A stretch of DNA of 42,620 nt, from positions 1-42,620 of the forward strand of contig JAVKDP010000007.1 in assembly GCA_040222185.1 (NCBI GenBank). Direction: 5' to 3'. Shown piece by piece: positions 24,902 through 34,800 of the stretch. Position 1 is the stretch's first letter, and every line of letters starts with the position of its first letter. The notes below the pieces were generated by a model. It was not told where the DNA came from and ran no database searches. It worked only from the letters and a program-made list of their open reading frames with translations. This DNA is from JAVKDP01 sp040222185. Its GTDB lineage: Bacteria; Bacteroidota; Rhodothermia; Balneolales; Balneolaceae. Position numbers and translations under genes: made by a program.

Positions 24902-26152
24902 CTACGAATTAATTTTTACTTCAACCAGCTCTTCCTGGCCAGGAATCTCAAGTTTTGCAACTCTTTGTTGTACTTCTAATACAGCTCTAAAATTATGATA
25001 TGGTGCTTTCCATGACCTGACCTTATCCAATTTATCATATGGAGCTCCATCTCTTGATACTTTTTCAAACCATTCACCATATTTTCTATCAATAATGAAT
25101 GATTTAATAAACTCCCATGAATTCCATGCAGCCTGTAAATATTTCCGATCACCCTTTATCTGGTATGCATTAAGGAATCCAATAATAGCTTCAGCTTGAG
25201 GCCACCAATCTTTATCAGAATCTGAGATTCCTTTGGAATTAATTTCATTTAGCAATGCACCATCAGAATCTATTCCACTAATCATTACTGCATCTGCTAA
25301 ACTAACTGCGCATTCCTTTACACTCTCAATTAATGAGGAATCCTCCAAAACTTCTGCAGCTTCTAACAGTAACCAACTTGTTTCAATGTTATGTCCATAT
25401 GAAATAGTATCAGACCTGGGACTCCAATCCACATCCATGAAGTTAACGAGTGAACTCTGATCACTGGTGATTATGTGATCGCAAAAAATCCGGATTAATG
25501 CCCTTAGTCTTTCTTTAAGCTCTTTGTTTGGAGCAAAGCGATATAAATTGGTGTATGCCTCCAGGATATGAAGATGAGTATTCATACTCTTGGGCTCATT
25601 TTCATCTTTATCACTTAACCGTACATCCCGGTTAAGCTCCCATTTCCTGTTATAAGATTCGAAATATCCACCATTTTTATCATCTCTGGCATGCTTTTCA
25701 ATTAGATGGAAAATATTATAGGCCAGTTTTAAAGCTTTTCTATCCTTGAATGCCGAGTAATACTCTACTAGTCCATATACTCCGAATGCTTGTGCGTAGA
25801 TATGCTTTCTGTCGTCAACTACCCCTCCCTTTGCATCTAATATCCAGTATAACCCACCATATTCGTTGTCAACAAAATGATCAATGAGATAATGAAAAGC
25901 TCTGTGCGCAGCATCTTCTATTTCGGGAATAGGATATTTTTTACAAGCTGCTGAGAATGCCCATAATAACCTGGCATTCAGAATACCACCTTTCTCCGAA
26001 TCGTATACTTTTTGGTTATTAAATGTGACACGACCAACAAAACCTCCATTCTTTTCATATAATGCGTACTTCATCCAATAAGGAACTAAATCTTGCAGAA
26101 ACTCAGCTTCAAGCTCAGTTTTTAGATTCTTAAGAAGTTCAAAGTCAGTCAT
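24902..26152 (-). CDS. Cellobiose/mannobiose 2-epimerase (AGE superfamily)
   Basis: The 416-residue cytoplasmic (alpha/alpha)6 barrel enzyme interconverts the reducing-end glucose and mannose of beta-1,4-disaccharides (EC 5.1.3.11). Catalytic histidines are recognisable as H254 in SYGHNIETSWLLLEA and H386 in SWKAPYHNFRA, with R61 in NARLLW, a His in NTHLHILEAY and WWPQAEAI completing the usual active-site set. The length is right for the family (about 390-420). The neighbouring GH130 gene, 9 bases downstream, encodes the phosphorylase that uses the product mannosylglucose, a pairing known from Bacteroides fragilis and Rhodothermus marinus. Mannobiose 2-epimerisation is therefore the likely in vivo role. 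Confidence 0.9.
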   Translation of the reverse strand: MTDFELLKNLKTELEAEFLQDLVPYWMKYALYEKNGGFVGRVTFNNQKVYDSEKGGILNARLLWAFSAACKKYPIPEIEDAAHRAFHYLIDHFVDNEYGGLYWILDAKGGVVDDRKHIYAQAFGVYGLVEYYSAFKDRKALKLAYNIFHLIEKHARDDKNGGYFESYNRKWELNRDVRLSDKDENEPKSMNTHLHILEAYTNLYRFAPNKELKERLRALIRIFCDHIITSDQSSLVNFMDVDWSPRSDTISYGHNIETSWLLLEAAEVLEDSSLIESVKECAVSLADAVMISGIDSDGALLNEINSKGISDSDKDWWPQAEAIIGFLNAYQIKGDRKYLQAAWNSWEFIKSFIIDRKYGEWFEKVSRDGAPYDKLDKVRSWKAPYHNFRAVLEVQQRVAKLEIPGQEELVEVKINS

Positions 26153-26161
26153 TAATTCGAT

Positions 26162-27334
26162 CTATAATTCTTTATTCTTGGTTACGATTCCATTAATAGT
26201 TTGTACACTAGTAAATGACCGGTATCCGTCTTCAGGAGTGTTTATTACATAATCGATGAGTTGATCAATACTACTTTCCGCGACATGCATCCTGGTATCT
26301 GAAGAAGCATAGTAGATATAGACTTTCCCGTCTTCGTCTTCAATCCAGCCATTAGCAAATGTCACATTAGAAACATCACCAACCCGCTCCGATCCTATTG
26401 GTGATATGAAATGCCCACCAGGACGGTGCGTAACTTTCCAGGGCTCTTCGAGCGAGGTCATAAACATGTACAACACGTATCTTAATCCTGCCGCAGTATT
26501 TCGCACTCCATGTGCCAAATGAAGCCAACCCTTATCTGTTTTTATTGGTGCAGGACCCTGGCCGTTTTTCACCTCTTTTATTGTATGATAAACGCGTTCA
26601 TCGATAACCATTTCGTCATCAACTTCTGCATTTTCCATCGAGTCACATAAAGCCCAACCTATACCTCCGCCAGAACCAGCATCTATAAAACCATCCTGAG
26701 GTCGTGTATATAGTGCATACTTCCCATTTACAAATTCAGGGTGAAGAACAACGTTCCTTTGCTGTTCAGAATTGGTTTTTAAATCAGGAAGCCGTTCCCA
26801 GTTTTTAAAATCTTTAGTCCTGGTAATACCAGCCTGAGCTATTGCACTACTGGTATCTGAAGCAGGTACTCTTGTGTCCTTACGTTCTGTACAAAATATG
26901 CCATATATCCAGCCATCTTCATGCTTGGTAAGGCGCATATCATAAATATTTGTATCCGGGTTATCGGTTTCCGGCATATATACCGGAAATTCCCAGAACG
27001 TAAACCCTTCAGTAGGAGAAGAGCTTTCAGCTACCGCAAAAAATGACTTTCTATCATTTCCTTCAACACGAACAATCAGCAGGTATTTTCCATCATATTT
27101 AATTGCTCCGGCATTGAAAGCAGCGTTAATTCCAAACCGCTCCATAAGGAATGGGTTGGTTTTTGGGTCAAAATCATATCTCCATGTTAATGGAGTATGA
27201 TCTGCTGTTACCACCGGGTGAATAAATCTTTTGTAGATACCATTCCCAATGGCTTCCGGCTCATTCTTGAGAGAAACCAGTTCTTTATGCTGCTTCTCTA
27301 AAAGTTCTTTTCTTTGATTAAATAGTTCTGACAT
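26162..27334 (-). CDS. 4-O-beta-D-mannosyl-D-glucose phosphorylase (GH130 subfamily 1)
   Basis: The 390-residue cytoplasmic five-bladed propeller enzyme splits 4-O-beta-mannosylglucose with phosphate into alpha-mannose-1-phosphate and glucose (EC 2.4.1.281). The proposed proton donor is D132 in NIYDMRL. NAGAIKYDGKYLLIVRVEG, YTRPQDGFIDAGSGGGIGWALCD (split as YTRPQDGFIDAG and GGGIGWALCD), AHGVRNTAAGLRYVLYMF and GDVSNVTFANGW are stretches typical of the mannosylglucose phosphorylase subgroup, unlike mannooligosaccharide phosphorylases. It lies between the symporter (24 bases) and the 2-epimerase (9 bases), so import, epimerisation and phosphorolysis are encoded in order on one transcript. Confidence 0.92.
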   Translation of the reverse strand: MSELFNQRKELLEKQHKELVSLKNEPEAIGNGIYKRFIHPVVTADHTPLTWRYDFDPKTNPFLMERFGINAAFNAGAIKYDGKYLLIVRVEGNDRKSFFAVAESSSPTEGFTFWEFPVYMPETDNPDTNIYDMRLTKHEDGWIYGIFCTERKDTRVPASDTSSAIAQAGITRTKDFKNWERLPDLKTNSEQQRNVVLHPEFVNGKYALYTRPQDGFIDAGSGGGIGWALCDSMENAEVDDEMVIDERVYHTIKEVKNGQGPAPIKTDKGWLHLAHGVRNTAAGLRYVLYMFMTSLEEPWKVTHRPGGHFISPIGSERVGDVSNVTFANGWIEDEDGKVYIYYASSDTRMHVAESSIDQLIDYVINTPEDGYRSFTSVQTINGIVTKNKEL

Positions 27335-27358
27335 ATTCTCTTCTTAATTTCTTTTTTA

Positions 27359-29185
27359 TTAGGCTGGGAGTTTATCAAACCATGTTTTCTTTAGAATGAC
27401 CGAAGTCACCACGGCTATACCAATACTTATAGCAAGAGGCACAAACTCCATAAGCACCAGGTAGATTGGGAATACTACCAATGCTGTTTGCCAAATAATT
27501 CCGATTACCACATTAAACATGTCACTTTTAAACCCTGAATTTCTTACAAAGCTAGGATCGTCAGCAACTACTTTATCGTGGATAGGTTTCCAGAAGCCCC
27601 ATGGGCGAACTGATTTATAAAATTTCTTTAGTACCTCTTCATCAACCGGTGGACTAGAATAAGTACCAATTAAACACGCGATAATTGAGACTGTCAACAT
27701 CAATGGAAAGGTGTAGGTATCAAGCACTCCCTCGAAAATAAAACGGAATGTAAGCGCTGGAATCAGTCCACCAACCATTCCCCAAAAGAAGCCGTTACCA
27801 TTAAATCTCCACCAGTACCATTTGAGCATGTTGGCAGCTACGTAACTTCCATACAAGCCACCTACAATCCATTGGAGTACGTCGTTTACATCTTTCGCAT
27901 AAAAACCGAGTATGATACTTATAACTACCATCCCAAGACCAGCCACATAATTCATGGTTTGAATTTTGGCGTTCTCCGCTTTTGGATTTACATATTTGAT
28001 ATAAATATCATTAACCAGATAAGCTTGTGCAGCATTTAAAGTTCCGGCAAATGTTGACATAAAAGCAGCTAATAGACCTGCTAGTAACAGCCCAAGAAAC
28101 CCAATCGGTACAAATTGATTAATCGCTGAAGGCAGTATCTGTTCAAAATCCAGCCCTCTTCCAGGAACCATTAAATCCAGTTCCTCATAGAACAGCAAGC
28201 CAAGTACCGCGAAACCTGCTATCATGAAATAACGAATCGGCATTAATACCACCGATACAGAGCCACTCATCAAAGCAGCTTCTCTTTCTGATTTAGTAGA
28301 CAAAATCTTCTGCATATCATAGTTAGGTGCCGGGCCAGCTAAACTTACAAGCACACCTTTAAACACCATCATCATGAAGAGTACAGAGAAGAGTGAAAAT
28401 CCATCATCTCTTATTTTCTGGTTCACCTCAGGAATAATTGCTGACCAATCCATATTCAGCTCCCAACCAAAGAATGGAGACATCCAGCCATCCGGAATCA
28501 ATAATGCATTTTCCGATAAAGCCATCATTGCGATAACTCCAATTACAATTCCAGACACCGCCATTATGATGAACTGGACTAAATCAGCCCAAACAATACT
28601 CATCATACCGCCAAGCAAAGAATAGAAAATTGCAAAGCAGGTAAAGATTATTCCATAGAAATGTGGAACATATTCTGCTGGAATTGTAAATGGCACATAG
28701 GCACTTAAAAACTCCCACGGCACGAAAATCTCAACAAATTTTCCCAGACCTATAAATCCATAGGTGAGATAACCAAGCCCCATAATCAAGGCAAATACAA
28801 CTACAATGATATGTGATTTTTTTGCTCCCTCATTGAAACCAAACCTGGTACCAATCCATTCTGCTCCAGTCGTAACATTCGACCTTCTCAACCACATAGA
28901 TAAAAATATCATCAGGAATATTTGGTTGAACACCGGCCATAGCCAGGGAAGCCATATACTTTTAATTCCATAAACGAAGAGTATGGTAACAAGCCATACT
29001 GTGCCTGAAATATCAAACATCCCCGAAGCGTTTGATAAACCGAGCATATACCAGGGTAACTGATTACCACCAAGCATATAAGATTCTTTAGATTGCTGTG
29101 CCTTCTTCTTAAGAGCAAAGCCAATTACTACTGTTATCAGTAGATAAGAGAGGACAATAAGTATATCTATTAAGGAAAGTTTCAT
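27359..29185 (-). CDS. Sodium/solute symporter (SSS family), probable mannobiose importer
   Basis: The 608-residue inner-membrane protein has about 14 hydrophobic helices with the SSS layout. Family features include YMLGGNQLPWYMLGLSNASG near residues 36-55 and the helix stretch LLLAGLLAAFMSTFAGTLNAAQAYLVNDIY around residue 370. SSS proteins use the sodium gradient to import sugars and other solutes. Being the first gene of the unit that continues with GH130 and the 2-epimerase, it most likely brings mannobiose or short mannooligosaccharides into the cytoplasm. A terminator lies upstream of it, so it needs its own promoter in 29186-29257, where ROK-type half-sites occur. Confidence 0.87.
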   Translation of the reverse strand: MKLSLIDILIVLSYLLITVVIGFALKKKAQQSKESYMLGGNQLPWYMLGLSNASGMFDISGTVWLVTILFVYGIKSIWLPWLWPVFNQIFLMIFLSMWLRRSNVTTGAEWIGTRFGFNEGAKKSHIIVVVFALIMGLGYLTYGFIGLGKFVEIFVPWEFLSAYVPFTIPAEYVPHFYGIIFTCFAIFYSLLGGMMSIVWADLVQFIIMAVSGIVIGVIAMMALSENALLIPDGWMSPFFGWELNMDWSAIIPEVNQKIRDDGFSLFSVLFMMMVFKGVLVSLAGPAPNYDMQKILSTKSEREAALMSGSVSVVLMPIRYFMIAGFAVLGLLFYEELDLMVPGRGLDFEQILPSAINQFVPIGFLGLLLAGLLAAFMSTFAGTLNAAQAYLVNDIYIKYVNPKAENAKIQTMNYVAGLGMVVISIILGFYAKDVNDVLQWIVGGLYGSYVAANMLKWYWWRFNGNGFFWGMVGGLIPALTFRFIFEGVLDTYTFPLMLTVSIIACLIGTYSSPPVDEEVLKKFYKSVRPWGFWKPIHDKVVADDPSFVRNSGFKSDMFNVVIGIIWQTALVVFPIYLVLMEFVPLAISIGIAVVTSVILKKTWFDKLPA

Positions 29186-29238
29186 GAGTTGTTTTACTGA
29201 TTAAATCTTTAGCGAATTGAAGAAGAACTTCTTATGTA

Positions 29239-29251
29239 TTGATTTAATCAA
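29239..29251. promoter_or_regulatory. Candidate ROK operator upstream of the symporter
   Basis: TTGATT-T-AATCAA is a perfect inverted repeat of 6-base arms. A further TGATTAA half-site lies at 29198-29204. The same words make up the palindromes in the ROK/receptor intergenic region at 34915 and 34944, though with different arm order and spacing. It lies about 55 bases before the symporter start, a sensible position for control of that promoter. Confidence 0.4.
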
Positions 29252-29257
29252 ATTAAA

Positions 29258-29288
29258 AACCAGGTGGTGCTTAAAACACCACCTGGTT
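29258..29288 (-). terminator. Rho-independent terminator after the beta-helix gene
   Basis: AACCAGGTGGTG (29258-29269) and CACCACCTGGTT (29277-29288) form a perfect 12-base stem with a 7-base loop. On the minus strand the stem runs directly into a TTTTT stretch. It closes the two-gene unit of TonB-dependent receptor and beta-helix protein and separates it from the symporter unit. Confidence 0.88.
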
Positions 29289-29308
29289 GATTCGAATAGA
29301 TGTGATCG

Positions 29309-31798
29309 TTATTTGATCAATGTCATTCTACGTTGCATAGTGAACTCACCAGCTTTTAACTGGTAGAAGTATACACCTGACGCTAATCCTCTGGCATCAA
29401 ATCTAGCAACATGTTGACCCGCAATCATTCTACCATCAATCAACGTAGCCACTTTCTGGCCAAGCAGGTTGAATACTGTTAACTGCACATTAGATGTAAC
29501 AGGTAAAGTAAAATTAATGTTAGTAGAAGGGTTGAATGGGTTTGGATAGTTTTGGCTGAGTGCAAACTGATCGGCCAAATCTTCCGTTTCACTAGAAGTG
29601 ATTGTTAACTCGCCAACCAGGAAGAAATCAATTTTATCAATTTGAACTCCACCAGAAGCTGCATTGAATACGATTTCATTTGACCCTTGTGCAAAGGAAA
29701 ATCCAGAAATATTTAGCTCTGTAAGTACCAGATCACCAGAAGCTGTTAACGTTTCTGTAGAAACTTCCTGTCCATTTAGGCTTATTGTTACATCAGCATC
29801 TCCTGAAGTAAGCATATAGCCTAGCTTTATTATATAGTCACCGGATCCATCAGAATCATATCCGAAAGTAACTGTTCCACCATCTTTGGTATCCGCAAGG
29901 AAATCGCCACTGGCGCAAACACCACCATCCGGACATCTGTAATTTCCACCATCAACAAGTTCAGCTACTCCAGGCCATAATGTTGCAACTAATTCTTGTG
30001 CATCATTATATATCTGTACCCACTGATACTCCATGAAGCCCCAGCTTTTGTTTAAGGCTACTGTGTTATCACCATCTGCAAAAGTTACTGCGGAAACTGT
30101 TACATCTGACCAGGTAGTTCCATCTTGTTCTACTCCAATTTGAATTGGAATTGAAGAACCCTCATTAACAACAAGATCAGTTTGACGAGCTGTATTTGAG
30201 TCCTCATACCAGGTTCTATGGCTCACAACTACATCGTAGTCGCCTGCTCCACCTACATCAACGCCATCCCATACAATATTCCCAGAAGCTTCGATACGCG
30301 CTAGCTGCCTATCTGGTGCAGCTTCAGAAACAGCATTTCCACCGAGAGTAGCATCTTCACCTTCTGCAGAGCCTACTGAAACTACTTCAACCACATCACC
30401 GAGAAGACCTTCTATTAGATCATACTGAGCATCACGATTTGCCCACCAGGTTGCTTTATCAGAAGGGTACCAGTTTAGATCACCAATAGGATATCCACCC
30501 AGAGCAGCTGATTGAAGTGTTGTATTGGAGAATGTTAAGTCTTCCGGTAATGGCCATTGAATAGACTCATTACTTGGGTCACGACCCGGATCCCAATAAT
30601 GTAAGCGAACAGGGCTATTACCTTGACGAATGTCTGTAATAAAATCTACACGCTCACTATTATTATTGGGGTATGTACCAAAACTAGGATCTTCTGTGTC
30701 AAACATATTTCCTGAGTATACCATATTCTCATTTGCATCAAAGAGATTTGTAACCTCAACACTCATTAAAGGCTGCTTTCGGATATCAAATGTATCATTA
30801 TCAGCTGTATAGTAAGTGGTATATTCACTTTCTAAGAAAAATGCATTGTTAGCAACTACGATTCTACGTTGAGCATCTAAGCCATAATCAGACTGAAGTG
30901 TACCAATCGCAAACATACCAGAATATTGCTGATCTGTTGACTCTAACCTTGTTGCACTAATTTCTGAAGCAGACTCACCTTGCCAGAACCCATTAAGGAT
31001 AAGGTTATTTGTGATGTATGCATTTATGATCTGTGACCCTAAAATTAGCTGACGTCCATTATTAACAACAGTGTTTTGATTGAATACAAAGTTGTTTACT
31101 CGCCCACCTTCAAGCTGCACAGTGAATCCACCAATGTTTGAGAATGTGTTATTTTCAACCCAAACAGTATCAACGTCTGTCCAAACAGAGAAACCACGAC
31201 CACCCCACGGTTGGCTTTCGGAAACAAAATTTCTGAATGTGTTATTTGTGAACCAAATATCAGAATCAACACCATAAAATCCTGCAATACCCCATTGAGC
31301 ATATTCAAAGATTACATTATCAAATACATGTCTTCCATTATCTCCACGAACATCTATAATCTCATACTGAAGCGCACCTAGTGTAGTTCTACCATTCACA
31401 ATTACATTTTTAAGTGTGAAGTCATCGCGTACATTAAACATTTTTCCTGGGGAACTTGCATCTTCACGAGCTCCAATCTGAAGCATTGCGGGGTTCTTAA
31501 GTGGATCAGAAGGATCTCCTGGCTCACCTACAATGTTAAGTGGGAAGCCATTGTTCTCAATCGTTTCAGTTATGTAATAAAAACCGCCTTGACGGAGCTT
31601 ATATACTCGATTAGCAATACGTTCTCCGCTTTCATTAGTATCAGCTACGATAGCTTTGAAAAGTGAGTTTGTTATTAGCGTATCACCAACCGGATCTACC
31701 CATTCCACTGCTAATGTATCCTGAGCACTTGCAGTCTCAGGGACTAAAAAACTACAAGTAAAAAGTGCTATTAGCACTAATTTGTAAACTTGTTTCAT
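29309..31798 (-). CDS. Secreted parallel beta-helix protein with two CBM-like domains and T9SS sorting domain
   Basis: The 829-residue product has a signal peptide (cleavage after ASAQ, residue 26). A right-handed parallel beta-helix follows (about 60-330), seen as short repeats with Asn ladders: FDNVIFEYAQWGIAGF, FTNNTFRNF, VENNTFSNIGG, FNQNTVVNNG, ITNNLILNG and VANNAFF. The fold is that of pectate-lyase, chondroitinase-B and related enzymes, but no lyase signature can be placed, so binding is an alternative. Two beta-sandwich domains (about 495-605 and 640-745) and a T9SS domain (about 755-829, SQNYPNPFNPST ... RRMTLIK) complete it. The first sandwich shares the motif WGFMEYQW with the CBM of the GH5 protein. 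The strong leader AAGGAGAAAACAATG suggests abundant product. It follows the receptor gene by 36 bases. Confidence 0.75.
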   Translation of the reverse strand: MKQVYKLVLIALFTCSFLVPETASAQDTLAVEWVDPVGDTLITNSLFKAIVADTNESGERIANRVYKLRQGGFYYITETIENNGFPLNIVGEPGDPSDPLKNPAMLQIGAREDASSPGKMFNVRDDFTLKNVIVNGRTTLGALQYEIIDVRGDNGRHVFDNVIFEYAQWGIAGFYGVDSDIWFTNNTFRNFVSESQPWGGRGFSVWTDVDTVWVENNTFSNIGGFTVQLEGGRVNNFVFNQNTVVNNGRQLILGSQIINAYITNNLILNGFWQGESASEISATRLESTDQQYSGMFAIGTLQSDYGLDAQRRIVVANNAFFLESEYTTYYTADNDTFDIRKQPLMSVEVTNLFDANENMVYSGNMFDTEDPSFGTYPNNNSERVDFITDIRQGNSPVRLHYWDPGRDPSNESIQWPLPEDLTFSNTTLQSAALGGYPIGDLNWYPSDKATWWANRDAQYDLIEGLLGDVVEVVSVGSAEGEDATLGGNAVSEAAPDRQLARIEASGNIVWDGVDVGGAGDYDVVVSHRTWYEDSNTARQTDLVVNEGSSIPIQIGVEQDGTTWSDVTVSAVTFADGDNTVALNKSWGFMEYQWVQIYNDAQELVATLWPGVAELVDGGNYRCPDGGVCASGDFLADTKDGGTVTFGYDSDGSGDYIIKLGYMLTSGDADVTISLNGQEVSTETLTASGDLVLTELNISGFSFAQGSNEIVFNAASGGVQIDKIDFFLVGELTITSSETEDLADQFALSQNYPNPFNPSTNINFTLPVTSNVQLTVFNLLGQKVATLIDGRMIAGQHVARFDARGLASGVYFYQLKAGEFTMQRRMTLIK

Positions 31799-31804
31799 TG
31801 TTTT

Positions 31805-31810
31805 CTCCTT
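31805..31810 (-). promoter_or_regulatory. Strong Shine-Dalgarno sequence of the beta-helix gene
   Basis: The minus-strand leader AAGGAGAAAACAATG is identical to that of the Spy-like gene at 5824. It lies in the 36-base gap after the receptor gene, so the second gene of the unit is likely translated more strongly than the first. Confidence 0.65.
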
Positions 31811-31834
31811 TTTTGATTTAGGTTTGTTAAGGTG

Positions 31835-34800
31835 TTAAAATTTATATCGGAATCCTGCATCCATTGTAAAGCCATAGTACTGGGCTTGTATAGGGAATCG
31901 ATCTGCTTCAGGTAATGAGCGTCGGTCTTCCCTTGCATTGAGATTGTTCAGATTTATGTAGACTTGAAAATTCCCGGGTAACTTTTGCTGTATTGAGGCA
32001 TCAACCCTGAAGTAGTCATCCACAAAGATATCATCGACCTGTGTTTCCTGGCTACCGTAGCTACCTGTAGTAGTTTTTGCCTGGTACAGAAATGAAATTC
32101 TACCATTAAAACCTTTGTAATCATATCCGATTGAGGCATTAAAAATATCACTTGGTTGATCTGGTAACGTACTTGCAAAACTGGAGTCTATAACTACTGA
32201 TCTTGTAAAAGGCGGACGATTAGGACGAGGTTCTATAGGCTCAGAGCCTAAGAAAAAAGTTGGGTAATCGGTCTCAGAATCGATCCGTGTATAGTTAACA
32301 TTTAATACAATTCCTTTAAAGATTGAAGGCAGATACCAAAATCGAGTTTGCCAATCCACTTCAAAACCTTTTATAGTGGCCAGAAATGGATTATTGATCG
32401 TAGTACTTACACTTGGAGCATTTCCTATTGCTTGCTCGATAACTAAATCCGGAAGAACCTGTTGTCCATCTACCAATGTAAACCTGGTAAACCAAGCCAG
32501 GTCTTCAATTTCTTTGTAAAACCCGGAAAATGTAAATAGTCCGACATGGTTTTGATAAACAGAAACCGAGCCATCAAAGTTAGTTGAAGTAGCCGTTTTT
32601 AGATTTGGGTTAGGAGCATTAGCCCAGTTTCCTTGTGCATTATAAAAGGTGATAGGTGCATATTGAGAGAAATCGGGTCTATTAATAGTCTGTGTATATG
32701 CAAATCTAAAAGAAATAACTTCCGAAGGTTTTACCTGAAGATGAATCATAGGAAGGAAAAAATTGTCATCTCTTTGAGATACTGTATCATCATAGGCAAA
32801 GCTAAGATCGGTACCGGAAGCGGGGTCTAAATTTGTGTCAACATATTGAGCTGTATAATTTGTACTCTCTCTTTCATACCTAAAACCCGGCATAAAGGTG
32901 ATGTATTTCCCAATATTAAACTCAGCCATTGCATACGCCGCATCGTACTCTTCAACCCCCACATAGTCATTTCCAATTGAATTAAAAGTCGAGAACCTCA
33001 TATAATTATTGTCGAACAAAACCCGGGTAACATCTCTCATTAAAGAAGGTTGATATGTATAGCCCAGTGCATAATCTCCATTTACGAAATTGGATCTTGT
33101 ATAATCATCTTGAAATAATGTAAGCGGCAGAAACCTTTCCTCATCTATTGGCTGCCCTGTAAATAATGCATCGATAATATCTCTTCTGGCGTCTGCTCCA
33201 CCGCCATAATAGATTGAGTTATCCATGTAAATCTGGTTTTGATCGTTCTCGCGATCTTTTCTTCTAACCTTGAACCCTGTTTTAAAGTAGCCAGTAACCT
33301 TTTCGCCAATATCAAAAGGCAGCTTTACATTTCCTTGTACTGCGAACTCCTCATCAGTTGTTTTACGGTATGAACGGTTTAAACCTATTAAACCAGTTTG
33401 GTCCAGGTTATTCTCAAAAATACTTTGAACATCTTTAGCTTCTAGAGTATTTGGATCGAAGGTTTCTGATATGGCGGGGCTTAGCTCTGAAAATCTCCAC
33501 CAGAGATTATCAGGACTTTCACTATCGGAAGTAGTATTAGAAATTCCCAGATCGTAACTAAACCAACCATGATCTTGCTCGAGACCTAAAGAAAGAGCCA
33601 GAATTGCGGTCGTATTTTCATTTTGAGACATATCATAGTTATGATTGTCGTTTTGGACATTCAATTGGTTTGTTCTGGAAAACCCTTCGTTTTTTAGCTG
33701 ATTATAAATCCCATTGAAAACTAATTTTCCTTTAGGTATTTCGTAATCCGTAATTAAACTACCGCCTACTCTCTGCCTATCAATTGTGTTTTCATTCAAT
33801 GTTATATTTTGAACGCGAGGAAACCGTACACCGGACCCGGTATCAACTAATTCATACGAGCCATTGAAATTATCGGCACTTCTGTCATACCGGTCCGTAT
33901 TAAATGTTGCAATAACTCCAAGCTTATTATTCAGAAAACGATCACTTACCGCACCGTTTATATTATAATTATCGTAGGTACTTTGTAGTGCGGTGTACCC
34001 ACCCTGGACTTGTAAATTCCCCTGAAAACCTTGCGGGGCATTCCTAAGTTTTAAATCAACTGTTCCTCCTAACGCATCAGCATCTTTATCAGGTGTATTT
34101 GCCTTTGTTACTTCTATACCATCTAAAGCGTTACTGGAAACCAGTGATAAATCCACACTTCTATTATTTGTGTCTGTTGATGGTAATCGCACACCATTCA
34201 CTGTTACATTATTAAATCTTGGAGAAAGGCCACGAATTACAACCTTATTCGCCTCCCCACCTGAACGTTGAAGAGAAATCCCAGGTAAACGTCCAACAGA
34301 TTCAGCAGCATTTACATCTGGTAGCTCCTGTATCCTATCTTTAGCAACAATATTTGAAATTGTGTTAGAAGCTAGCTGCTGGTTAATGGCTGCTACCTGA
34401 CCTCGAGCTTGTGCTGTTACAGTAATCTCCTCTCCCTGTACACCTTCCCATTCAAGAACAATTTCTATCTCAAGGTTTTCTCCGTCAATTATTTCAACTG
34501 GAATTTCGCGGGTTTTAAATCCAAGATAAGATGCTACCAGGATTTGAGGACCTGCTTCGATCCCTCTTATTGAAAACTTTCCTTCCTCATCAGCAGAAGC
34601 TCCTTTCAAAGTTCCTTTTACAAGAACATTTGCACCAATTAATGTCTCCCCCGTTCCTGTTTCAACAATAGTACCAGAAACTGAACCTGAGAATTTCTCA
34701 CTTTCCTCAACCTTTTCAGGAAGCGCTTTCTCATTCAAGGCTATAAAAACAGTGGTTTTTGTATTAATTGCAAAGCCATTCATTGAAATGAACAAGCAAA

